From Morella rubra (lineage: Eukaryota; Streptophyta; Magnoliopsida; Fagales; Myricaceae): DNA of 64,000 bases. Below, in pieces: positions 10,613-22,808 of this stretch. The position numbers and the translations under genes are program-made. The notes under the pieces are model-generated. The model saw only the letters and a list, made by a program, of their open reading frames with translations, made no database searches and was not told where the DNA came from. The first letter of the stretch is position 1. Each line of letters begins with the position of its first letter. Location: the NCBI GenBank assembly GCA_003952965.2, contig CM025853.1, positions 2,510,271-2,574,270 of the forward strand, read 5' to 3'.

Positions 10613-13600
10613 ATGTGGAAGTTGAAGATAGCCGAAGGAGGGCCAGGGCTAGTGAGCCTGAACAATTTCGTTGGGCGGCAACACTGGGAATTCGACCCTG
10701 GGGCTGGTACACCCGAGGAACGTGCTGAAGTTGAAAGGGTCCGCGAGGAGTTTAAAAAAAATCGGCTTCGGATGAAACAGAGTGCTGATCTTTTGATGAG
10801 AATGCAGGTACGTACCTATGATTTCTGTCTTTTTTTATCCAATGTAGTTTCTTTCAGGACATGAAATTGGATATTTCCGCATGTGCAAATAGAAATCCTC
10901 TCTCTCTCTCTCTCTCTGTTTCGTTCTAACCATTGTCGAATATTAACGGAGCAGACGATGGAGTTAGCAGATCTCTTCCACTGTTTAGTCTAGTTAAACA
11001 CGGAAATTTAGTGCTCCCTAATCCCTATAAGCGCTAATGCTAGAGGTGGATCATTAAGCTAAGTTTTCCGGTTTTAATCTTCTTCAATGTTGACTGATAA
11101 TATGCTTCATGTTTTCGAAAGATAAAAAGTAAGTTTCAAGAGACCGACTCCACCAACAACTACATAGCTTTATACGCCGCACCAGAGCCTGGACGAGATG
11201 GTTAGGGGGCAAGGCTATCAAATTGTAGACCCGAGCTAGTTTAAAACACATGGCAGCATTATTGCTGAGAGTTAGCTCATAACTGCGCTTATAGGCGCAC
11301 TGTTACACGTGTTGAAGTTTTGTCTGAGGTGACTCCACTGCGTTAAGGTTGGATTATGTTCGTCTGAGCTAGGTAGGAGGTTCAAGATTCGTGCAATCTA
11401 CTTGGATGAGAGTAGAAACTAGAAAGTAATAACCAAAATGTACCTAGCAAATCGATAAGAGGTTTGATTTAAGGGTTAAACCGAATTAACACCAAACATG
11501 AAGGACACTAATTATGATTACAAGAACACTAATAAATTGCTCTCTACACGAATAAAATAAAGGGATAAATACATAATAGGTCTCCGTGGTTTTTACAAAA
11601 ATAACTTTAGTCCCTAAACAAATTCGGGCATAACATAAGTCATTTACGTTTTTTCCCTTTCTTTTGTTATCCTTTCATCCATCGGCATCAAATTTTTTTA
11701 ACGGTAAAGCCCATTCAGTTTCATCACATGACCAACTTTGCCACCTCACAACCCACATCAAAACAAACCGTTTTGCTCTTCAAGTTAAAGATGTAAATGA
11801 AATTGGCTCTACTCGTGCATCATTTGTTCAAAATCTTGATTTAGTCAAGCCCTACCCATTACCCACTCCCCAATCTCCCAATCTCGCAAATCACTGAAGT
11901 TCCACTAAAGTTGTCCCCCTTCCAGCTACGACTTCGAAACTGGAGGTGCCAATGCATTCCTCTTCATCTATGTCTTCTGCGAGCTCAAAACCCGCAAGGG
12001 AGGTGTTATGTCACTGTGTTTTAGAAGCTCAGTTGAAGACATCGTGAACAGAAAAGAATCTAGGACGTAGGTTTTATGGGTGCGCAAGATATGGGTTAGT
12101 TACGGTAAGCCACCTCTGTGCATGGATTTTGCAAACATCATGTTCGTTGAAATGCCTGGATGAGTTTAGCTTTGCAATTTCTTTGAATGTAGGGTCGTCG
12201 ATCTTGCGATTTCTTTGAATGGATCAATCTCCAAATGTGCAAGCATTTGACCCAGGTGATTCCAGGGCTGACAAATAACAAACGATAGAGACGAAAAAAA
12301 TACCTCTATACCAAACGTTAGTGGTCTTGCGACAAAGGATACCTTCTAGAGCAACGAAAACAAACAGATTGCGACAATGGGTAGCAACAATGTCGCAAGA
12401 GAAAGTGTTTGAGGTTAGGTGTTTTAAGAATTTTGGGATTTCGTATTTACCTAGGGCTCAGGGGGGGAAAGTTCTAGACTTTTGTTTGTTTACAAGCGAC
12501 AACGTCTGAATTTCATATAAGTCAAATGAATGGATGTGTACTGCATTTAACACTGTAGTGCACATAAGAGAAACAATTGGTTTTGATGTGGTCTGTGAGG
12601 TGGCGAAGTTGGCCACATGGCGAAGCTAAATGGGCTTTGCCATTAAAAATTTAACGCTGATGGAAGGAAGGATTAAAAAGTGAAAGGGAGAAAACATAAA
12701 GGACTTGTGTTATGCCCAAATTTATTTAGGGACTAAAGTTATTTTTGTAAAAACCACAGGGACCTATTATATATTTATCCCTAAAAGAAACACGGAAAGT
12801 ACGCCTTCTACGATATTTTACAACTTAGAAATCGTTTCGGCCTTTATTTTAAACCATGTTTCTTCTATATTATATAAATCAGTCGAAAAAAGAGCACATT
12901 ATAGTAGTCATATATAAAATAAAGAGCACATTATAGTAGTCGTATATAAAATAAAGAGTGGGAGGCTGGAAAAAGATCATAAATTTTACTCTTAAGGGCT
13001 TGTTTGGAAATGGGTTGTGGTTGTGGTTTTGATTTTGGGTTCAACTTTCAAATTTCAAATTTTAAGATTTAAATATTGTTTTGTTGTAAGGATTTGTTTG
13101 GTTGTTTAAGATTTGGAATGATTTATATGTTAATTAAATTAAATAATATTAATTTACAGTTATTATAATATTCAAAAAATAAAAAGAAAAATGAAAAATG
13201 ATTTTAAAAAATAAGAAAAATATATAATTCAAAAAATAAGTAGAAAATGATTTCAAAAATATCAAAAATTATAAAAATAGATAAAATATGAAACTAATAA
13301 AAAAATATCCATAAAAATTAAAATACCCAAGATAAAAATGTGCAAGTTTTATGAATAAATAAATTTTCCATTACCTTAACATTACCTTATTTGTTTTCTT
13401 GAAATTTTCGTAACATGCTGTTAATTTTTCTTTTCCTTTTTTTACCAAGAATGTTAATATTTTCTTGCTTTATCCTTTTTTTTTTAGCATACATCTCTAT
13501 TTTCTCTAAAAATTGTCAATATATTATTTGCACAAAATGAAAAAGAAAAAAGAAAGAAAGAAAAGAATAAGATATATACAATTGTCCTTCTGGTTAAGTA

Positions 13601-16600
13601 TCTCACCAAATGAAATCATTTATGTGGCATTTATGACATCAACAATTCATTAATATTTTCTAATTTCATTTGTAGAGTATATCGCCCAAAAGAAAGAATT
13701 AAAAACCAAAAACAGGAAAATATGCTTTTAATATTTTATGACTAGAGATATTTTATCTAAGTAGAATAGGATACAATTTTATCACGGTTAAATGATTTCA
13801 ATTACATAATATGACCTTATTATCAAAAATATTGAATTATTTAAAATAACGTGAAATAAATGCAATTTTTTTTTTTTAAATAAAATTATAGTTTTAATTT
13901 TTAAATTTTTATTTTTACAATATTTTATTTTTAATTTTTAATTTTATATTTTTATATTTTTATTTATAATTTTTTGAATTTTTTTAAAATTATTTTTTAT
14001 TTTTATTTTAAAATATCATAATAACTATAAATTAATATTATTTAAAATTAAAAAATAAAAAAAATCTTCAACAAAAAAATCCTTACAACTACAATATTTA
14101 AATATTAAATTTGTTGAAAGTTGAACCCAAAACAAAACCAAAACCACAACTCATTTCCAAACAAACCGTTAAGAGTCAAAAATTATGTTTGATTTAATCT
14201 TAAAATTTTTTAAAAATTTTTTTATAATCACTTTTTTATTGATTTCAATACTTTTTTACTAATTTTTATAAATTTTAACAATTTTTTTATTAATTTTAAA
14301 AAAATTTATACTACTTAAAAAAATTAAATATAAAAAATATTTTCAAAACTAAACCAAACTTAGTCAAAAGATGTAGGCCAAGACGTCTTTTTCGAATCAC
14401 AGGGAATTTTGTACTACGTACCATGTGTCAAATTTTTCCTGCAGCGTGCTTTGAAAAATCAAAAAGCTGTCGAAAGCAGGAGGCACTTCTATATAGGCAC
14501 GTGGAGCTGCTGTTTTTAAATAGAAATTCTTTGATACTGTTTATTTTTCTAATATTTTAAGTATAAATGTTTTTAATAAAATAAATATTTTTTTAATTTT
14601 TTAATTTTTATACTTACACACTTTACTTTTTATAAATTTTAATAAAATAAAAATTTTAAAAATATTTTCTAAAATTTTTACGAACAAACACCCTCTACTT
14701 TTTCTCTGGAGCTGGTCTCCAGTTTCAGTGTGGGGCTGCTAATTTTTTCCACGAAATTGGCAATACGTGGTAAAGATTTTTTTATTACACGTTACAAAAC
14801 AAAAAAAAAGGTCTAAATCTTTGACCTCACTTGACTTCCCCTGCAAACTGCCAAAAGAGAAATAGATATAAAATTTTATGTTCTGTACGGACCAAACGGC
14901 GGGCTTCTGTTTGTAAAGTTCAATATTTGTGGGCTACCAAAGTGAGAAAAAGGTCAAAGGCAGTAAACGCTGTGAACAATTTTGGAGCCCTTCAGCCCCC
15001 GTGATTGGGTAATGAACACCCGGCCATCTTGATGCAATTCCATCTAGCAGAGTTTGCACACATCGAGCTCCTCACACGCGTGGTGTTCCTTTTTCTTCAT
15101 ATGAGTTTAGAAGTGGACCGTGGTATTTATGAATATATTAGCTTTATCTCCTAGACAAAAGTATATTAGGATCAGACGGTTTGTGTTTTCTATTTTTTTT
15201 TTGGAATCTATAAAGTTTATCTCTCGGGACATTTCTCTCACTATTTGTTGTGTGAATCTCACAGCTTAGAAAGGAGAACCCATGTGGGCCAATTCCGCCA
15301 CCAGTGACAGTGAAGGAAACAGAGGTGATAACAGAGGAGGCAGTGATAACGACGCTGAGAAGAGCATTAACCTTCTACTCTTCAATTCAATCCCACGATG
15401 GCCACTGGCCTGCTGAATCTGCTGGCCCATTGTTCTTCCTTCAGCCCTTGGTATGTATTTTCGTTTATTATGTTTTTTTAGCGACCATATATGAACGTTT
15501 GCCTACACTTTTACGCCGCTTGACATGGATATGAACAACCACGAAGTACTGTATCCAATTGCACAATTTATTGCATAACCTTTTAAAATAATGTTCCTAG
15601 AGAACATAAGGGAAAAACAAAGAGGAAAGATGGCCGAACTTTCTGTCTTGTTAAATAAAACTCACAAGCAAGTTTTTCAAGGCACTTCTATATTTTCGTA
15701 GTTTTGTTTTGGAATACCATTGACTTGTTATATCGAATCTAAGTTCGTAAGGAATGATTCCCATATGCAGGTAATGGCATTATACGTCACCGGATCTCTG
15801 AATGCAGTACTTTCACCAGCACACCAGAAGGAAATTATCCGATATCTGTACAATCATCAGGTACTATTCTGTGCTGTTTTTTCTTTTATTTGAACACACT
15901 GAAGGCTGGTCTATGTTGAAAGAACTTAGAATTCAGCCAGCTGGAAATGCCTTGAAACCTATATGAAGAATTGGTTTACTTTGAAACTGTACAATAACTT
16001 GTGCTAATTGTGACAGAACGAAGATGGAGGCTGGGGCTTCCACATAGAAGGTCACAGCACAATGTTTGGTTCGGCTTTGAGTTACATTGCTCTCAGACTA
16101 CTTGGAGAGGAACCTGAAGATAGTGAAGATAGGGCTATGGCTAGAGGTCGGAAATGGATCCTTGACCATGGTGGTTTAGTGGCAATTCCATCGTGGGGAA
16201 AGTTTTGGGTCACGGTACAACCCTTTGAACCCTATTATCCTATTTTGTTTCTGTTCTGAGCAACTCATTATCTTATTTCTTCTTATCTTGCTGACACCTA
16301 AAACAATTAGCTCAATAGTCATCCTGATAGTGAAAAAAAGAAAGCTATATAATTTTAACTGTCTAGATCTCTAAATACACATGGAAAAAAAAAAGAGTTA
16401 GTAAATTGACTTATCTCTTGTGCCTGCGTAAAAATACGACTGCTTTAAGATGTGGAAAATATTTTGAAGAAACAAATTGTGTTGCATATTGTATTAACAA
16501 ACTACATATCTTACCAGAGAGTCAAAGTATAGTCAGATATTTGAGTAAATTAGTACAACATGATCGGATCTAAACTTATATAGCTTTAAGATCTGGATGA

Positions 16601-19600
16601 ATGATGCACAACATGTTACCAAACGATGCTGTTACATGTCTACATTCCTTAATATAATCTGTTCCACATCGTGAGCCAGGGCTGTAAAGTAGCGAAGTAC
16701 AAGAATCTTATAGGTCTAAGTTTGAAGTGAAAACTCAGTTGCCTCCTTCCATTTATAGGTACTAGGATTGTATGAATGGTCGGGCTGCAATCCACTGCCC
16801 CCAGAGTTCTGGCTTCTTCCAGATATCTTCCCCATTCATCCAGGTTCTTGTCACTCACTTCTTCTGCTATATTGTACACATTGTAATACGCAGCAGTACC
16901 ATTATACTACGGGAAATAGTAACGCAGAAGTTGGACTAACGCATGTATCTGATACTTGACGCCTTCTTCATACGGATGCAGGCAAAATGTTATGCTACTG
17001 TCGCTTAGTGTATATGCCAATGTCTTATCTATATGGGAAGAGGTTTGTAGGTCCAATCACTAAGTTGGTTCAATCACTAAGACGGGAGTTATACAATGAC
17101 CATTACGATCAAATCAATTGGAATAAAGCCCGGAATACAGTTGCAAAGGTTTGTTGATCTTAGTCTCTAACTTTTTGCATCTGTTCTCTGTATTGCAAAA
17201 CCTCTTTTGGACATTTTTCTTATTAACAATCCTTTATAATGTTTAATGCAAAACTTGACATATGTGGTCATTAGGTGGATCTCTACTATCCGCATCCCCT
17301 CATACAAGATATGCTGTGGGGATTTCTTCACCATGTAGCAGAGCCTGTCCTGTCTCGTTGGCCATTTTCAATGTTGAGAGAGAAAGCGCTAAAATCTGCA
17401 ATTAGTCATGTTCACTACGAGGATGAGAACAGTAGATACCTTTGCATTGGAAGTGTAGAAAAGGTCAATAACTGGTGTTAATAATTCGTATCAAAATGAA
17501 AGAGTGCTAAATCGAAGTATTTTGTGTCATCAATCAACTAATTTGTTTGGGTTTGTTCTATTATAGGTACTGTGTTTGATTGCCTGTTGGGCTGAAGATC
17601 CAAATGGGGACGCATACAAGCTTCATCTAGCCAGAATTCCAGACAACTATTGGGTTGCTGAAGATGGCTTAAAAATTCAGGTGAGATGAAGTCCCCTGCC
17701 CTCTTTTAGGAGCAGGTCATTTTCTGTGGAAAAAGAAAAAATGTGTAATTAGAATAATCCATGAACATGTAAGCAGGCTGATTAAATTAAGCAACTTCTC
17801 AAGCCTGGAGAAAGTGAAATCATGATCAATTTGAAATCGTATTTTTTTTACCTGGAAATGTATTAAATAATGCCTCATTTATGTCATGCAGAGTTTCGGC
17901 AGTCAGATGTGGGATGCAGGATTTGCTATTCAAGCGATTCTTTCTTGTAATCTAAATGAAGAATATGGACCTACACTACGTAAAGCACATGACTTTGTGA
18001 AAGTTTCACAGGTTTGAATATATATCAATACCCCGTACACGGCTGTATGAGGATAATCATGCAAAGTAATTTGTTGTTTTGAATTAACTAAATTATGTTG
18101 TATTCTAGGTCCGAGATAACCCCTCGGGGGACTTCAAAGCTATGTATCGACACATAAGTAAAGGAGCATGGACATTCTCAATGCAGGATCATGGCTGGCA
18201 AGTTTCTGACTGCACAGCAGAAGGGTTGAAGGTAATGTCTCAACTTCATTAAAAAACTATACACTCTCAAGGTTTGTTTAGAAGAAAGAATTTAAATTTG
18301 TTAACATATTCACTTTTGCAGGTTGCGCTCTTGTTCTCACAAATGTCCTCAGACCTGGTTGGGGAAAGAATGGACAGAGAGCGGTTTTATGATGCTGTGA
18401 ATGTCATTCTTTCACTACAAGTAAGTATTCAACATTACATATTCTGTTTTTTGCCCAGGAACAATGATCAAAAGTTCTGCTAGTTTATTATGTAGCAATT
18501 TCACTTTTACAACTTTATTATGTATGATCTTTTCAAAATGCTACACTACAACAATTGACCATCTTTCAATTGCCGGTACAGAGTAGCAGTGGTGGTTTCC
18601 CAGCTTGGGAGCCTCAAAGAGCATTCCTCTGGTTGGAGGTAAGTTCTGCAACAAGCTATGAGTTTCCTTTCCTAGCATGTTTCATGTGTCTTCGATTGTT
18701 CACACAAACCAACCTGGTCATGGCCATGACAAGAAAACATTGTGTTAACTCTGCATTCACTAGTGTACTTTTCGTATCGGTTTCTGCAGAAGTTCAACCC
18801 CACGGAGTTCTTTGAAGATACTCTTATTGAACGAGAGTAAGATACTGTCAGACTTCGGCACGAAATAAGTATGACACTATTAGTCATTTTTGTTTCCTAA
18901 CATAAAAACTTTTATCATCTAGGTATGTCGAGTGCACTTCCTCAGCAGTTCAAGGTCTTACACTCTTTAGGAAATTCTATCCTAGGCACCGGAGAATCGA
19001 GATAGATTGTGCTATTTACAGGGCACTGCAATACATTGAAGATGTACAAGAACTCGATGGATCATGGTAATATGTCATGTCACATATTGTATTGTTGAAG
19101 AGATACTCCTTGATGCATGGCTACCCATTTTTCTTTTAAACTTGACCCATCTAATTATCAGAAACACAAAGTAGCTTAGTACTCCTATCTGATCAGGAGA
19201 CTGCGTGAATTACCCTTTTCTTTTATTGTTTGTATTAGCATTAGTGAAGTAGAACATTAATAATCTGAGCAAGAAAACAACTTATACAGGTATGGCTATT
19301 GGGGGATCTGCTACACCTATGGTATATGGTTTGCTGTAGGAGCACTAGCAGCCTGTGGTAGAAACTACCAAAATTGTCCTGCATTGCGTAAAGCTTGTGA
19401 ATTTTTGCTGTCTAAGCAACTGCCTGATGGTGGATGGGGAGAAAGTTACTTATCAAGCCAAAACAAGGTATGGACAGTTTGCTTCATCTTGAATTTGAAC
19501 AATTAAGCCAGGAGAAAGATTAAAGGAAGAACTAAAAGTTTAATAATGCCAATGAGAGAGAACTCAAGTAATTAAGTTATTGTTGAAACAGGTGTGGACA

Positions 19601-20203
19601 AATATAGAGGGCAATCGAGCAAATTTGGTCCAAACCGCATGGGCTGTGTTATCCCTCATTGAAGCGGGGCAGGTCAGTGTAATGATTAAGAACTGCATCT
19701 TAACATCGTTTGCTCTTCACCTCTCTAACATTGCTGCATAAGCATTAAAACGTAGATACTCAAGGATATGACTGCTTTAATTTGGAAGGCATAAACAAAC
19801 ATCATATGTTGCTTCCTGATTTCCTTTTTTTGAAAATTTAGGCCACAATAGATCCGACACCAATTCATCGAGCGGTACGGATGTTGATCAACTCACAAAT
19901 GGAAGACGGTGACTTCCCTCAACAGGTAATGAATGTCTATTGAAAATCCAACATATTAAGTTAATTCAAGTATTCATCGGGATTGTATTTCCTTTGATTT
20001 TTCATTTTCCTTCTGTTTAAAGAAAAACATTTTTATCCATACCAAGTTGTCTTTTCTCTCATAGCAAAACTGTTGGTTATTGACTGCAGGAAATCACAGG
20101 AGTGTTTATGAGGAACTGTACATTAAACTATTCGTCATACAGAAACATTTTCCCGATTTGGGCTCTTGGAGAATATCGGAGACGAGTTCTATTTGCATCT
20201 TGA
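10613..20203 (+). CDS. Oxidosqualene cyclase, lupeol synthase type (copy 1)
   Basis: This is a complete 18-exon gene whose joined exons give 756 residues with no stop. Exons: 10613-10807, 15265-15450, 15771-15860, 16017-16214, 16759-16843, 16982-17148, 17275-17463, 17567-17680, 17892-18011, 18109-18231, 18322-18420, 18582-18638, 18790-18836, 18923-19066, 19290-19467, 19592-19672, 19842-19925, 20090-20203. All introns read GT..AG. The start is the ATG of [10 protein letters not shown], the family's usual N-terminus. Another in-frame ATG, five codons upstream, is not family-like. Visible motifs are DCTAE at about 482-486 (the catalytic acid that protonates the epoxide), MLCYCR at about 254-259, and QW repeats such as QSHDGHW and QNEDGGW. 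The family folds 2,3-oxidosqualene into triterpenes at the ER membrane. Leu in MLCYCR is the lupeol-synthase state, while beta-amyrin synthases have Trp there. The product is inferred. Intron 1 is 4.46 kb and carries two transposons. Confidence 0.93.
11561..12782. mobile_element. Long-TIR Mutator-like element in cyclase intron 1
   Basis: AGGGATAAATA at the left and TATTTATCCCT at the right open inverted repeats of roughly 200 bp. They share GGTCTCCGTGGTTTTTAC / GTAAAAACCACAGGGACC-like blocks and continue to AAAGCCCATT / AATGGGCTTT. Long TIRs with a small internal region fit a non-autonomous Mutator-like element. No clear 9-bp target duplication is legible. The inside carries the GRF finger relic. 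The second copy is at 41025-42246. Confidence 0.6.
12009..12105 (+). pseudogene. GRF-type zinc finger relic inside the intron-1 element
   Basis: The frame reads C-H-C, then LEAQLKTS, a TGA stop, and [16 protein letters not shown]. This is the start of a GRF zinc finger (CxC, then GRRFYGC) with the usual Trp codon turned into a stop. Upstream, a Ser-rich stretch is in the same frame. GRF-finger genes are often carried by plant DNA transposons. This copy is dead. The copy-2 equivalent is 41473-41569. Confidence 0.6.
12996..14169. mobile_element. PIF/Harbinger-like foldback element in cyclase intron 1
   Basis: The left end GGGCTTGTTTGGAAATGGGT and the right end (reverse complement ACGGTTTGTTTGGAAATGAG) start long inverted repeats. 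Both ends are flanked by TAA (12993-12995 and 14170-14172), the 3-bp target typical of PIF/Harbinger and Tourist-like MITEs. The interior is extremely AT-rich without a transposase frame. The second copy is at 42460-43633. Confidence 0.55.
14186..14700. repeat. AT-rich MITE-like stretches near the end of intron 1
   Basis: Positions 14186-14367 (TTTGATTT ... AAACTAAACCAAAC) and about 14530-14700 (GTTTATTT ... CAAACACCCTC) are AT-rich blocks similar to 9783-9952 and 7366-7515 respectively. They are probably small MITEs. The one-T length difference between the duplicated copies lies here, near 14265. Confidence 0.4.
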
Positions 20204-20274
20204 AGTGAGCAGAACAAATAAGGTGGAAAGACAATGGTCTGTTCCAATTACATGCAACTTTCCTGCTAGCAAGA

Positions 20275-20280
20275 AATAAA
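20275..20280 (+). terminator. Poly(A) signal of cyclase copy 1
   Basis: AATAAA lies 72 bp after the TGA stop of the cyclase, at a usual distance for a plant polyadenylation signal. The copy-2 equivalent is 49740-49745. Confidence 0.5.
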
Positions 20281-21505
20281 GAAAATACGTAGCAATTACA
20301 CACATAGGTATATAAGCTATTGCCCAGTACTGTTGCAAACTGTATTATATATCCCAAGGCAGTTTCTCCTTCAATCTTCACTAAGAAAGAAATTTCAGCA
20401 CCTCAGTAATGTAATGCCATGTTTCCCATGTTCATGTAAGATATATTGGTGTGCACTCAACAGTTATTAGCAAATGTGGTGGATGCATATTTTTAATATT
20501 CATCCCCTTTGTGCTTCTCTCATGACTCTGATCAAAATCCTACCAGAAGCATTACACAATATATACATCGTGCACGTGATAGATGTAAAGCACGCCATAC
20601 CACATTCAAGAAAACCTCAAAAATGAAAATATTAATAAAATGTTAATTTCTACATTTTGTGGTTGGCTTGTGGGGGACGGGATAGGTAGAGAAAATATGG
20701 TCCTCAATGCAAACGTGTTATCTTGAGTTAATTACAATTAAATTTTAATCCTGTCATCAGTTATTAATATGGATCACATTATTTGAAAAATAGGCTTAAT
20801 TAGTCTGTTAGTCCATGTGTTTAAATTTTGGTACTGTATGGCACTCTCTTGGGTTCCTAGATCACAGAACTGAATGGCACTCTCTTGCCAAATTGGCTGC
20901 TAATGATGGCAATTTTGGTACCATTGACCCCCATTCTATTCTGTACCGTGATACTCAAGTTCATTAATGAATTAGTTCTTTACCTAGTAAAAAAGAAAAC
21001 GAACGCCTCCCACCGCAAAACATCGCTGAACAGCAGCACGTAAGACCGAGACAAAATCACCGGCACACATTCTGCATAGATGGCCTCCACAATTCTGGTG
21101 CTGGCCACTTCATGCCCGCTAGATTTGATGCGTTTTGTGTTGAACATGCCGGCTAAAAGATTTGATGCGTTTCATATGATTTTATACTCTGTATGGCTTA
21201 GGAGAATCAATGTAAATCTCGAATAGGTGCGTACCCAATTGTTAAGAAAACAAGGAAATTGGAAAAAGAATGTGGTTTTGTGGTATATATGCAAACTAGG
21301 CACAAATTTCTTTCTTATTTTTTTCCCCTGGGATTGATTGCATCAGGAAGATCAAATCTATGCCCTCAAGGCCATCCAGGACAGACGATCCAACTCACAA
21401 AATGGTACCCGTATGCAAAATGCAAGTTTCACAACCCAGCTACCTTTACCAGAAGACAAAATACAAAAAGGGAAACGCCAGTACCCGTTAACAACGCCAT
21501 TCACC
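20281..21505. other. Intergenic between cyclase and inverted PP2-B pseudogene
   Basis: I see no gene. The right part (about 21340-21505) is the degenerate 3' region of the minus-strand PP2-B pseudogene: it resembles the sequence after the stop of the plus-strand gene (53440-53510) in inverse orientation. A short repeat TATGGCACTCTCTTG / ATGGCACTCTCTTGCC occurs at about 20837 and 20875. Confidence 0.45.
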
Positions 21506-21809
21506 TTATTTATCTTTAGGCCGAAGCTCAATGCCATGGACAACAAGCCCAGTCTTCAAGCCACCGTGTTCAGTCTCACACAAGCGCATCTCAACCACAC
21601 CATCATCTTCGCCATTGAAAAATTCCACAATCTCAATTTTTAGCAAATTGTCCCAATGTGTACATCGTTCTCCAGGCCTCAGACAGTTCTCCCACACACA
21701 GTTCGAAACCGCGACTGAGTTAAAGGCTTTGGAGACCAGCGACAACCTGCGATGTGAGGGTAATGATCGTGGTGAAGCACTCCATCGGGAGTATCGTTGT
21801 TATATTCAT
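21506..21809 (-). pseudogene. F-box/PP2-B pseudogene, internally deleted (copy 1)
   Basis: Read on the minus strand it starts with ATG (21809-21807) and MNITTILP, an F-box N-terminus related to the plus-strand gene at 22809. A deletion of about 14 bp shifts the frame before VSKAFNSVAVSNCVWE. A much larger deletion then joins the F-box directly to the end of the phloem-protein-2 domain (EIVEFFNGEDDGVVEMRL, ending HGIELRPKDK and a stop). The PP2 core is lost. F-box/PP2-B proteins are SCF substrate receptors with a lectin-like domain, and this copy cannot encode one. It stands head to head with the plus-strand pseudogene. Confidence 0.8.
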
Positions 21810-21916
21810 CTCCCCTCCTTTTTCTTCTTTTCTCTCTACTTTTATTTTTTTTGTTTTTTTCTAAGCGAAGGGGAACAGGAAAGGGAGATCACGGAACGGC
21901 GCAAGAGATAGGAGAG

Positions 21917-22276
21917 GTGAGAGCCAACGGTTAATCCACACGTGTCGAAAGGGCCTGTCCTTTTCTCTCTTACTGTTTTCAAAGAACAACTGTTTTTTCG
22001 CCAAGAAGTTTCGGCGTGCACATGTGTTTCGCCGAGAAGTGAGAGCCAACGGTTAATCCACACGTGTCGAAAGGGCCTGTCCTTTTTTCTCTTCCTGTTT
22101 TCAAAGAACAACTGTTTTTTCGCCAAGAAGTTTCGGCGTTCACATGTGTTTCGACAAGAAGTTTCGGCGTGCACATGTTCTAGGATTGTCACGCGTACAC
22201 GGCAAGCTAAAGCGCCAAGAAGTTTCGGCGTGCACATGTACTAGGATTGTCACGCGTACACGGCAAGCTAAAGCAG
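21917..22276. repeat. Compound minisatellite between head-to-head PP2-B pseudogenes
   Basis: Two 122-bp units start at 21917 and 22039 (GTGAGAGCCAACGGTTAATC). Two 61-bp units follow from 22161 and 22222. All contain the core AAGAAGTTTCGGCG(T/G)... followed by CACATGT. A diverged single copy of the same sequence lies beside the inverted PP2-B exon at about 28235-28290, so the unit derives from PP2-B 5' flanking DNA. The second array is at 51378-51737. Confidence 0.8.
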
Positions 22277-22702
22277 TTAAGATGACTTCCATTCGTTTCT
22301 TTTTCCCAGAGCACTTGAGGCTATTTCTTTATATTTACAGATTTTATATTTATGACACTTAAATTTTAAGTTAATTACAGATTTAGTCCATAACTGTTGA
22401 TTTACAAGTTGAATAGTAAATCTTCCTCATTAACATTTTTCAGAGGGAAAGAGGGATTTTTGTGAGAAAGATTATTGCGCTAATTGGTCTCCAGTGTCAA
22501 TTGACCTCTTTAGATAAATGAAATTTTAGAATTGTTACGATTAAAAAGAACATTTGTTGCCAGTTGTATAAGAACTGCCATAAAATCTGTAATTAACTTA
22601 AAATTAAAGGGTCATAACTATAAAATCTGTAAATATAAAGAAATTACCTCAAGTGCTCTGGAAAAAAAAGAAACGCAATGGAAATCATCTGAGCTGTTTT
22701 TA
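22270..22702. repeat. Foldback MITE upstream of PP2-B (copy 1)
   Basis: Left arm 22273-22385 and right arm 22573-22701 are inverted complements (CAGAGCACTTGAGG versus CCTCAAGTGCTCTG and adjoining blocks). The loop of about 190 bp contains the cluster of small differences between the duplicated copies (22407-22450 versus 51868-51911). Confidence 0.7.
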
Positions 22703-22751
22703 TCATGTATGAGTAAGACACAATTGCAGTCGGTAGACACGCCGCGTCTTC

Positions 22752-22757
22752 TATAAA
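22752..22757 (+). promoter_or_regulatory. TATA box of PP2-B (copy 1)
   Basis: TATAAA within CTTCTATAAAAGG lies 57 bp before the ATG at 22809, a usual plant promoter spacing with a short leader. The copy-2 equivalent is 52213-52218. Confidence 0.5.
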
Positions 22758-22808
22758 AGGTGGAAGTGAGAAAAGAATGGAGAAGAAGAAGAAGAAAAAG
22801 GAGGGGAG

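Noticed and set aside
11184..11420. Possible tRNA-derived SINE in cyclase intron 1
   Set aside because: Only vague A- and B-box resemblance. No foldable tRNA, poly-A tail or flanking repeat.
21842..22244. Overlapping open frames on both strands in the PP2-B spacer
   Set aside because: They are produced by translation of the 122-bp and 61-bp tandem repeats and do not resemble any protein.
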